Source: DTJG01 sp964532995
GTDB taxonomy: Bacteria; Ratteibacteria; UBA8468; B48-G9; DTJG01
DNA: 29,320 nt
Direction of reading: 5' to 3'
Assembly (NCBI GenBank): GCA_964532995.1
Contig: CAZHJN010000024.1
Coordinates: 1-29,320 of the forward strand
The notes beneath the pieces were generated by a model. That model had not been told where the DNA came from. It made no database searches and saw only the letters and a list, made by a program, of their open reading frames with translations. Within the stretch, counting starts at the first letter, position 1, and each line of letters begins with the position of its first letter. Positions 22,891-29,320 of the stretch are shown piece by piece. A program made the position numbers and the translations under genes.

Positions 22891-24137
22891 AACTGATAGT
22901 ATTTGAAAATGATTCGTGGACAGATTTAACACCTCTGAGTTATATAAGACCAGTGTTTGAATTGAGGTGTGGTATGTATTCCCTTCTGGAAAGGATTATT
23001 GATTCTGCAGGAACAAAAGATGTGGTTCTTTTTGTGAGGGATTATCTTGCTGAACTGGTTAAGAAAAATTACCAGTATCCTGTTAATGATTTTTCTCAGA
23101 TAAATGATGATGTGTTGATTGTTGATGGGAGATTTCTTGTGGAGACGAATTTTACCACAGATAGAGAAGCAGTGTATCTGTGTGATAATGAAGTTGCTTA
23201 TGCGTTTATAAAGAAGGAAAACGTTGAAAAAATTAAGGGGAAAACCCTGGCGGAAATAATTATTTTTGTCAGAAGCTTACCCTCTATCCAGATAAATGCA
23301 AAGATGATGAGATTTCCATGGAACCTTGTCCATTATAATGCTGAAATGATAAAGAAGGACTTCGAAAAAATTGGAAAAAAAGGTATTGAAGGTAAGTTTT
23401 CTTCTCAGGCAATAGTCTATGGTCCTGATGATATTTTTATTGCTCAGGAGGCTGAAATACATCCATGCGTTGTTCTTGATACAAATTCAGGCCCAATTTA
23501 CATTAATGAAGGTGCAAAGATCTATCCATTTTCAAGAATAGAAGGGCCCTGTTATATCGGAAAAGAAACGCATATTATGCCAGGAGCAAGCATAAGAGAG
23601 GGAAACACCATTGGCCCTGTTTGCAGAATTGGCGGCGAGGTTGAAGAAAGCATCTTTCAGTCGTATTCAAATAAATATCATGATGGTTTTATAGGTCATG
23701 CGTATGTTGGAGAGTTTGTTAATTTAGGTGCACTTACAACCAACAGCGATTTGAAAAATGACTACTCAACAGTTTCTGTTTATGTTAACGGGAAGCCTGT
23801 TGATACCGGAGACCTGAAGGTGGGCTCTTTTATCGGAGACCACACAAAAACAAGTATCGGAACACTTTTTAATACAGGAACCAGTGCTGGCGTGATGTGC
23901 AATATTACCGCTGGAGGCATTCTTCCCAAGTTTTTCCCTTCTTTCACATGGTATGTAAACAACAAATTTATGAAAGGTTTTGGTCTTGAAATGATGCTGA
24001 ACACAGCAAAAGCTGCTATGGAAAGGCGAAAAAGAGTTCTTTCAAAAGAAGAAGAAGATGTCATCAGAAAGGTTTATGAGATGACATCTGATTTGAGAAA
24101 AGCATATATCAGTAAAAGCTCAAAAATGAAATCATAA
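22887..24137 (+). CDS. GlmU-like sugar nucleotidyltransferase with left-handed beta-helix
   Basis: 416 aa. The N-terminus, MKLIVFENDSWTDLTPLSYI followed by RPVFELRCG, is typical of the 'GlmU-like' family found in Bacteroidetes and candidate phyla, in which the usual LxxGxGTRM loop is replaced. FPWNLVHYNAEMIKKDF (143-159) is another family mark. From about residue 185 hexapeptide repeats form a left-handed beta-helix (IAQEAEIHPCVVLD, IYINEGAKIYPF, CYIGKETHIMPG, FIGDHTKTSIGTLFNTG). It probably transfers a nucleotide and possibly an acetyl group to an amino-sugar phosphate. Pta just before it could supply acetyl-CoA and NagB the amino-sugar phosphate. Substrate is inferred only. Confidence 0.82.
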   Translation: MKLIVFENDSWTDLTPLSYIRPVFELRCGMYSLLERIIDSAGTKDVVLFVRDYLAELVKKNYQYPVNDFSQINDDVLIVDGRFLVETNFTTDREAVYLCDNEVAYAFIKKENVEKIKGKTLAEIIIFVRSLPSIQINAKMMRFPWNLVHYNAEMIKKDFEKIGKKGIEGKFSSQAIVYGPDDIFIAQEAEIHPCVVLDTNSGPIYINEGAKIYPFSRIEGPCYIGKETHIMPGASIREGNTIGPVCRIGGEVEESIFQSYSNKYHDGFIGHAYVGEFVNLGALTTNSDLKNDYSTVSVYVNGKPVDTGDLKVGSFIGDHTKTSIGTLFNTGTSAGVMCNITAGGILPKFFPSFTWYVNNKFMKGFGLEMMLNTAKAAMERRKRVLSKEEEDVIRKVYEMTSDLRKAYISKSSKMKS

Positions 24138-24149
24138 ACAGGGGTTAAA

Positions 24150-24392
24150 ATGGAAAGAAGCGAAATAGAAAAAAAAGTGAAAAATGTTGTCAGTCGAATT
24201 CTCGGGATTGATGAAAGTTCTATCACTGCCGAAAGTAGATTTGTAGAAGATCTGGGTGCAGAAAGTGTGCAGAGTCTTGAACTTGTTGCAGCGTTTGAGG
24301 AAGAATTTGGTATAGAAATGGAAGAGGATGCTGCATTGCAGGTAAAGACAGTTGGAAAGGCAGTTGATTTTATAAGCAAATACCTGAAATAA
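24150..24392 (+). CDS. Acyl carrier protein
   Basis: 80 aa, acidic, helical. The 4'-phosphopantetheine site is DLGAESVQSLEL, with Ser39 in place but ESV instead of the usual DSL. AGGGG precedes the ATG. It lies between the GlmU-like gene and ackA and its stop abuts the ackA ATG with no gap. No fatty-acid synthase genes are next to it, though plsC is in the same operon. It may be the main fatty-acid ACP or a dedicated one; the altered motif leaves this open. Confidence 0.9.
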   Translation: MERSEIEKKVKNVVSRILGIDESSITAESRFVEDLGAESVQSLELVAAFEEEFGIEMEEDAALQVKTVGKAVDFISKYLK

Positions 24393-25601
24393 ATGAACAT
24401 CCTTGTTATAAACTGCGGAAGTTCCTCAATAAAATTCAAGCTTTTCAGGATGCCTGAAAATGTTTTGATAGCGAGCGGGCTTGTTGAGAAAATTGGCGGT
24501 GAAGAATCAATTATTAACTATTCCAGAGATAATGAGACCATTCGCAGGATTCATAAGGTTTCAGATCACAGGCAGGGACTTGAAATAATAGCAAATCTTC
24601 TTGCAGATCCTGATTGTGGTGTTGTAAAAAACCTTAGTGAAATTGAAGGAGTTGGACACAGAGTTGTTCATGGTGGCGAGGAATTCACCGGCAGTATGCT
24701 GATTGATCAGAAGGTAAAGGATAAAATAAGGGAATTCATTCCCCTGGCACCTCTTCACAATCCGCCAAATCTTGAGGGAATTCTTGCAGCAGAAAAATAT
24801 TTTCCGGAGAGTATTCAGGTTGCCTGTTTTGATACGGCTTTTCACACGACAGTACCGCCTGTGGCTCATATCTATGGAATTCCTTATTATTTTTATGAAA
24901 AATACAGGATAAGAAGATATGGCTTTCACGGGACTTCGCACAGGTATGTTGCAAGAAGATTTGCTCAGATAACAGGAAAACATAAGTATGATGTGAATCT
25001 TATCACATGCCATCTTGGAAATGGTTGCAGTATTACTGCGGTGAAAAATGGCAGGTCAATAGATACAAGCATGGGGTTTACACCTCTTGAAGGTCTTATT
25101 ATGGGAACAAGAAGTGGTGATATTGATCCTGGGATCATTTTATATTTTGTTGACAATCTCAATATGAAACCATCCGAGATAAGTAAAATTTTGAACAAAG
25201 AGAGTGGCTTAATCGGTATTTCAGGTGTTTCCAATGATTTCAGAAGCATTGTTGAAAGCGCCTCACAGGGTAACAAAATGGCTCAGTTTGCCATAGAATC
25301 TTTTTGTTACAGGGTGAAAAAATACATTGGTGCGTATTTAGCGATTCTTGGAAAAACTGATGGCATAATTTTTACCGCTGGCATTGGAGAAAATCAACCT
25401 GTTGTAAGAGAAAGGTCTTTAGAAGGTTTAGAAGAACTTGGTGTAATTATAGACAGGGAAAAAAATAACAGTTGTCGTGCGATTGAGCAGGAAATAAGCA
25501 GCCGTGAATCAAAAATCAGGGTTTTTGTGATTCCAACAAACGAAGAACTCGCAATTGCTTCGGACACCTATGAGTTTGCAAAAAAATCTCTTAACCATTG
25601 A
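24393..25601 (+). CDS. ackA: Acetate kinase
   Basis: 402 aa, full length. It transfers the phosphate of acetyl-phosphate to ADP. ASKHA motifs: N-terminal LVINCGSSSIKFKLF (4-18), GHRVVHGGE with R90 and H93, D147 in CFDTAFHTT (catalytic), H179 in YGFHGTSHRY, and CHLGNGCS. The C-terminal GIGENQPVVRE and the NEELAIASDT ending are conserved. Its start directly follows the ACP stop, so expression is coupled. Together with pta it forms the acetate branch for ATP formation in fermentation. Confidence 0.97.
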   Translation: MNILVINCGSSSIKFKLFRMPENVLIASGLVEKIGGEESIINYSRDNETIRRIHKVSDHRQGLEIIANLLADPDCGVVKNLSEIEGVGHRVVHGGEEFTGSMLIDQKVKDKIREFIPLAPLHNPPNLEGILAAEKYFPESIQVACFDTAFHTTVPPVAHIYGIPYYFYEKYRIRRYGFHGTSHRYVARRFAQITGKHKYDVNLITCHLGNGCSITAVKNGRSIDTSMGFTPLEGLIMGTRSGDIDPGIILYFVDNLNMKPSEISKILNKESGLIGISGVSNDFRSIVESASQGNKMAQFAIESFCYRVKKYIGAYLAILGKTDGIIFTAGIGENQPVVRERSLEGLEELGVIIDREKNNSCRAIEQEISSRESKIRVFVIPTNEELAIASDTYEFAKKSLNH

Positions 25602-26850
25602 AGATATATCAAAGGAAGAAAGAGATATTTTAAAAGATCTTGCTTCGCAAATTTCTGAAATCGCAAGCCTTCCTGTACATAATCAGACAATCTCTCAATG
25701 GAAAAGGTTGAACAACCTCAAGCATGGTAGATTTATGGTCTGGATCAATGAGGTTCCATGGCACGAAATCGAAAAGTGCGGTGAGATTGAGTTTCTCTGC
25801 AAAAATGATTTTGCCAGAGGTATTGAAAGTAGTCTGAAAATAATCCTCTATATGTGGAATAATGCAAGGGCTGATATGGTGGTTGAACCGGTTTACAGGC
25901 TGCCGGCAGTAATTTATGACACAGGTTACGGAGTGAATGCTGTTGCGCAATATGCTTCAACCGGAACAGGTATTATTTCGAGGAGTTTTATACCTCAGAT
26001 AAAGGATGAATCGGATATAAATAAAATTCAATTTCCAGAAATAACGCCTGATTGGGAACTAACAGAGAAAAGAACAAAAATTTTAAGAGAGATTTTCAGT
26101 GATACCCTGAAAGTTGAAAACTGCGGTGTTTCATCAATCTGGTTTGCACCATGGGACTATCTTGTGGTGCTGACCGGTGTTGAAGAAGCATTGATGTCTC
26201 TTGCAACAAGACCGGGCTTTGTTCATGGACTGATTGAAAGGTATATGGAAGCAAGCATTCACAAACTGGACCAGCTGCATAAAAAAGGACTTCTTTCACC
26301 GAACAATGGTAACTATAGAATTGGTTCAGGAGGACTCGGTTATACCGATGACCTGCCTGATTTGCCATTTTCAAAAACAGGTATCAGTCCAGAACAACAA
26401 TGGGGCTTTTCAACAAGTCAGATTTTCTCTGAGGTATCACCGCAAATGCACAAAGAATTTGCACTCAATTATGAAAGAAGATGGCTTGAAAAATTCGGTC
26501 TTACTTATTATGGGTGCTGCGAACCACTTCACAACAAGATTCATATCCTTGAAGAAATTGAAAATCTTCGCAAGATTTCAATAAGTCCGAAAGCAGATGT
26601 AAAAACAGCTGCTGAAAAAATAAAAGACAGGTATGTTATCTCCTATAAACCAAATCCTGCAGTCCTTGCATGTGAAAACTGGGACAGAAAAATCGTGAAG
26701 GACGAATTGAAAAAAGTTCTTGAGATATTCAAAGAAAATGGCTGCATTGTGGAAATCATAATGAAGGATATCAGCACAATAAGATATCAGCCTGAAAGAT
26801 TAAGAGAGTGGTCCCGGATTGCAATGGAAGCTGTTGCAGAGTTAACCTGA
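25570..26850 (+). CDS. UroD-superfamily protein, second type
   Basis: 426 aa from ATG 25570, overlapping ackA by 32 bp; TTG 25555 would add five residues. The sequence resembles a set of URO-D-fold proteins common in Omnitrophota-like and Hydrogenedentes-like genomes: MVWINEVPWHEIE (56-68), SIWFAPWDYLVVLTGVEEAL (189-208) and YYGCCEPLHNKI (313-324) with C316, C317 and H321, a possible metal-binding site in place of HxCG. It is clearly different from the UroD-like protein at 8749-9849. Catalysis is unknown; methyl transfer on a corrinoid or other methyl donor is a guess from the superfamily. Last gene of the twelve-gene chain; it converges with the aldo/keto reductase with a 2-bp gap. Confidence 0.7.
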   Translation: MSLQKNLLTIEDISKEERDILKDLASQISEIASLPVHNQTISQWKRLNNLKHGRFMVWINEVPWHEIEKCGEIEFLCKNDFARGIESSLKIILYMWNNARADMVVEPVYRLPAVIYDTGYGVNAVAQYASTGTGIISRSFIPQIKDESDINKIQFPEITPDWELTEKRTKILREIFSDTLKVENCGVSSIWFAPWDYLVVLTGVEEALMSLATRPGFVHGLIERYMEASIHKLDQLHKKGLLSPNNGNYRIGSGGLGYTDDLPDLPFSKTGISPEQQWGFSTSQIFSEVSPQMHKEFALNYERRWLEKFGLTYYGCCEPLHNKIHILEEIENLRKISISPKADVKTAAEKIKDRYVISYKPNPAVLACENWDRKIVKDELKKVLEIFKENGCIVEIIMKDISTIRYQPERLREWSRIAMEAVAELT

Positions 26851-26852
26851 AA

Positions 26853-27854
26853 TCAGTATTTCCCTCTTATATATGGTTCAATTTCATTTTTATAAAGTTG
26901 TCTCAATTCCTGATGCACATCATCGGCAATTGAATCCAGTGATGAAGAAGCCGCATTGCTCAATGCCTGTTCAACTTTTGTTGCACCCGGAATCACAGTT
27001 GAGACCCCATCATGATCAAGAATCCATCTTAATGCGAGCTGAGCCATTGAAATTCTTTCTGTGGGTTTTAGAATTGTTTTTATTTTATCCGCAAGTTCAA
27101 CCCCTTTTTCATATGGCAATCCTGCAAAAGTTTCGCCAGCATTGAAAGCCTGACCATCGGCATTATAATTCCTGTGGTCTGATTCAGAAAATTTGTGTCC
27201 TTTTTTAAATTTCCCGGAAAGAAGCCCGCTTGCAAGCGGTACCCTTGCAATAATTCCAACATTTTTTTCTTTTGCAACAGGCAATAAATGTGTTGCAACT
27301 TTCTGTCTGAAAATGTTGAATATCACCTGAAGTGTTTCACATCCAGGGTGTTCCATACAGATAAGACCTTCCTCAACTGACTCAATGCTGCAACCCCAGT
27401 GCTGTATCAATCCCTTTTTCTTAAACTTCTCAAGAATTTCAAATGGCTCTCCACTTTTGAGCATCTCTGTTGGAATACAGTGCCACTGCTGTAGAAAGAT
27501 AGAATCAATCCCAAGATTTCTGAGAGAATCCTCTATATCCTTTCTTACCATTTCTTCAGTATATTTTGCCGGCCACCCTTTATTTTCAATCCATTCCCTT
27601 CTTCCAAGTTTTGTTGCGACATAGACTACCTGTTTTGTTTCCTTCAGAAATTTCCCTATCAGTTTTTCGCTTCTGCCCATTCCATAAACATCTGCGGTAT
27701 CAATGAAATTAACGCCTGATTCAACTGATTTATGTAAGATTGCAAACGCATCCTTCTCCGATACAGAGCCCCAGTCACTGCCGCCAAGCTGCCATGTACC
27801 AAGTCCTATTTCTGAAACTTTTATTCCTGTTTTACCAAGCATTCTGTACCTCAT
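26853..27854 (-). CDS. Aldo/keto reductase
   Basis: 333 aa NAD(P)H-dependent (beta/alpha)8 oxidoreductase. The catalytic tetrad is D52 (FIDTADVYG), Y57, K82 (VATKLG) and H125 (FLQQWHC). The cofactor end ISMAQLALRWILDHDGVSTV and the following IPGATKVEQALSNA near residue 290 is typical of the YajO/AKR11-13-like branch. ATG 27854 has AGGAG upstream with 7 nt spacing. Substrate is unknown; relatives act on sugars and aldehydes. It converges with the UroD-like gene and is divergent from the pseudopilin gene. Confidence 0.9.
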   Translation of the reverse strand: MRYRMLGKTGIKVSEIGLGTWQLGGSDWGSVSEKDAFAILHKSVESGVNFIDTADVYGMGRSEKLIGKFLKETKQVVYVATKLGRREWIENKGWPAKYTEEMVRKDIEDSLRNLGIDSIFLQQWHCIPTEMLKSGEPFEILEKFKKKGLIQHWGCSIESVEEGLICMEHPGCETLQVIFNIFRQKVATHLLPVAKEKNVGIIARVPLASGLLSGKFKKGHKFSESDHRNYNADGQAFNAGETFAGLPYEKGVELADKIKTILKPTERISMAQLALRWILDHDGVSTVIPGATKVEQALSNAASSSLDSIADDVHQELRQLYKNEIEPYIRGKY

Positions 27855-27875
27855 TTTTCGCTCCTTATTAAACTG

Positions 27876-27905
27876 TTGACATCGCTTTTAATATTTTATT
27901 ATAAT
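27876..27905 (+). promoter_or_regulatory. Near-consensus promoter of the pseudopilin gene
   Basis: TTGACA (27876-27881) and TATAAT (27900-27905) with 18 bp spacing. The predicted start at about 27912 gives a 22-nt leader containing AGGAGG (27922-27927), 6 nt before ATG 27934. Confidence 0.8.
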
Positions 27906-27933
27906 ACAGTTGAAAATTGCAAGGAGGCTAAAA

Positions 27934-28644
27934 ATGAGAACAATTCAAAAAGCCTTCACTCTCATAGAGATCCTCGTTACAGTTACCATAATCGCGATTC
28001 TTGCTGCAATGGTACTGCCTGCAATAAACAGAGCAAAAGAAAAAGCAAGAGAAGTATCATGTATGAACAATCTTAAACAGCTCGGTATTATTCTTCTTCT
28101 GTACGCAGAGGATAACGATGACTGGCTACCGCCAGGGGTCTGGGGAGAATCCTTCAGAATCCGGGGAAATGTAAGCAGGGTTCTTCATTCAAGGTATGGT
28201 GTGAAAAAACAGCTTATTACATGCCCTTCAGGTGATATGTACAGGCGTTTTTATGGAAATCCTGGATGGACATGGCCTGCCACAGATGCCATGATGAGCT
28301 ACCATTACATCGGTGGAGATGGAGGGGCTGCTTCAGTTTACGGCTGGTATACCACCTACTTTAATTTCAATACGCCCAGAAGGCCGACTCCGAAAACCCG
28401 ATTCAATGCAAAATGGGCTGACAGAACGCCTTTGATGTGGGATATTTCCTATGATGCGGCTGATGTTGCAAGCCATTACTGGTATAAACCACCGATAAGT
28501 AATCACCCGAACAAAAACGGTACAGCTGCATTCCAGAATGTGCTGTTTCTTGACGGGCATGTTGAAAAACAGATACTGACAGATGGTGTTGGAAAATACA
28601 GATGGGGCCACGATTATTATGATTGGTTCTATCTGAACGATTGA
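27934..28644 (+). CDS. Type II secretion-type pseudopilin (PVC-like prepilin)
   Basis: 236 aa. ATG 27934 is preceded by AGGAGG, so the longer frame to 27910 is not used. The prepilin signal is MRTIQKA|FTLIEILVTVTI: cleavage after Ala7 instead of the usual Gly, then the conserved Glu5 of the mature protein and a hydrophobic helix to about residue 31. The globular part has SCMNNLKQLGIILLLYAEDN, ITCPSGDMY, and near the C-terminus NVLFLDGHVEKQ, as in the many DUF1559-like pilins of Planctomycetes and Lentisphaerae (the 'H-x-DG' class). It probably assembles in a type II secretion or pilus-like filament; no other secretion genes are in the window. The strong promoter suggests abundant expression. 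Confidence 0.85.
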   Translation: MRTIQKAFTLIEILVTVTIIAILAAMVLPAINRAKEKAREVSCMNNLKQLGIILLLYAEDNDDWLPPGVWGESFRIRGNVSRVLHSRYGVKKQLITCPSGDMYRRFYGNPGWTWPATDAMMSYHYIGGDGGAASVYGWYTTYFNFNTPRRPTPKTRFNAKWADRTPLMWDISYDAADVASHYWYKPPISNHPNKNGTAAFQNVLFLDGHVEKQILTDGVGKYRWGHDYYDWFYLND

Positions 28645-28746
28645 ATTCTAATAAACATTTCCATCACAAATTTCACGACACCAAAATACATAGCATATCA
28701 GGTCTTCATATGATAATTATGAGATAGCTGAGAAAAATGCGATTTT
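28645..28746. other. Non-coding spacer after the pseudopilin gene
   Basis: No start with a ribosome-binding site and no convincing terminator hairpin was found here. The sequence is AT-rich and leads into the repeat array. Confidence 0.5.
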
Positions 28747-28781
28747 AAATCCACCCCTGCCCTCCTTTGATAAAGGAGGGT

Positions 28782-28896
28782 GTAAAACAAAATTTCGCCC
28801 TTTTATCTTCTTTTTTCCCCCTTTGGAAAAGGGGGATAGAGGGGGATTTGATGAGGGAGAAAAATCCATCCCAACCTTCCTGTACAAAAGGAAGGA
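28782..28896. repeat. Copy 1 of the 115-bp identical repeat core
   Basis: Identical base for base to 29032-29146. Contains the CCCCCTTTGGAAAAGGGGG and CCTTCC/GGAAGG hairpins and the run GATAGAGGGGGATTTGATGA. Confidence 0.9.
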
Positions 28897-29031
28897 AATA
28901 TTGAAGTTAAATGAGAGAAAAATAAAATCTCTCCCAACCCCTCTTTAATAAAGAGGGGAGTAAAGGAAGTTCCCCCCTTTGGAAAAGTGGGATTTAAAAT
29001 CCACCCCAGCCCTCCTTTAATAAAGGAGGGA

Positions 29032-29146
29032 GTAAAACAAAATTTCGCCCTTTTATCTTCTTTTTTCCCCCTTTGGAAAAGGGGGATAGAGGGGGATTTG
29101 ATGAGGGAGAAAAATCCATCCCAACCTTCCTGTACAAAAGGAAGGA
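29032..29146. repeat. Copy 2 of the 115-bp identical repeat core
   Basis: Identical to 28782-28896. After it, this copy gains a GGGGGACCAAGGGGGATTT segment not present in copy 1, and then loses the segment that would lead into the next CCCTCC hairpin, which accounts for the shorter 201-bp distance to copy 3. Confidence 0.9.
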
Positions 29147-29320
29147 GAAACTTAAGTTAAAGGGGGACCAAGGGGGATTTAAGGAGGGAAAAATAAAATC
29201 TCCCCCAGCCCCTCTTTATAAAAGAGGGGAGTAGAAAAAGGTTTCTCCCTTTCATTTATTTCTCCTTCCCCCTTTGGAAAAGGGGGATAGAGGGGGATTT
29301 GATGAGGGAGAAAAATCCAT

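Larger units (their letters stand above)
28747..29320. repeat. Array of long imperfect direct repeats made of C/G-rich hairpins
   Basis: A unit of about 250 bp is repeated. Positions 28782-28896 and 29032-29146 are identical over 115 bp at an offset of exactly 250. A third copy begins around 29266 (offset 201 from the second) and is cut by the window edge. Each unit is a string of short perfect or near-perfect inverted repeats, such as CCCTCCTTT-GAT-AAAGGAGGG (28760-28780), CCCCCTTTGGAAAAGGGGG (28817-28835), CCTTCCT..AGGAAGG (about 28876-28895) and CCCCTCTTTAATAAAGAGGGG (about 28938-28958). No ORF with a ribosome-binding site covers it. Similar purine/pyrimidine hairpins occur as dispersed repeats in many genomes; function is unknown. 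Confidence 0.85.

Noticed and set aside
28747..29320. CRISPR array
   Set aside because: Repeats are long (about 250 bp), with internal hairpins and no regular 25-40 bp repeat-spacer alternation, and no cas genes are near.

Overview
The window is 29.3 kb of AT-rich, almost fully coding chromosomal DNA from a bacterium. Lipoproteins with lipoboxes, diaminopimelate epimerase (peptidoglycan) and IspH (MEP isoprenoid route) point to a diderm organism. Acetate kinase plus phosphotransacetylase, FeoB-type ferrous iron uptake, several UroD/methyltransferase-like proteins and a pseudopilin of the kind common in PVC-group and related candidate phyla suggest an anaerobic, probably uncultured lineage near Omnitrophota/Ratteibacteria. 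That placement is an inference from gene style, not a proof.

Layout. 1-2474 (minus): a DUF3108-like lipoprotein, tsaB and a glycosyltransferase cut by the window edge. 2599-5639 (plus): an iron operon (Fur-family regulator, FeoB, DtxR-type regulator fused to a FeoA domain) behind a promoter carrying a Fur-like palindrome. 5645-7801 (minus): mnmE and an M48 lipoprotein protease. 7897-8748 (plus): htpX, a second M48 protease. 8749-9849 (minus): a UroD-superfamily protein, whose promoter interlocks with that of tRNA-Asp (9919-9995). 10127-13038 (plus): thrS, infC (AUC start), rpmI, rplT, followed by a GAF-GGDEF gene that is broken by a frameshift. 14222-17151 (minus): dapF and comEC.

17240-26850 (plus) is a 9.6-kb chain of twelve genes with overlaps or gaps of at most 12 bp: dtd, a small conserved unknown, a TPR protein, plsC-like, ispH, rpsA, nagB, pta, a GlmU-like protein, an acyl carrier protein, ackA and a second UroD-like protein. 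It ties translation (Dtd, S1) to envelope precursor supply (PlsC, IspH, NagB, GlmU-like) and acetyl-phosphate/acetyl-CoA metabolism (Pta, AckA). An aldo/keto reductase (minus) converges on its end. A pseudopilin gene with a near-consensus promoter follows. The last ~570 bp are a non-coding array of long imperfect direct repeats built from C-rich/G-rich hairpins.

Most of the window is conserved housekeeping sequence. I did not find a clear new defence or mobile system. The points most worth a second look are the slippery-site frameshift in the diguanylate cyclase gene, the interlocked tRNA-Asp/UroD promoters, the iron operon with two regulators, the insertion of GlmU-like and ACP genes between pta and ackA, the ComEC with no zinc-site motif in its C-terminal domain, and the hairpin repeat array.
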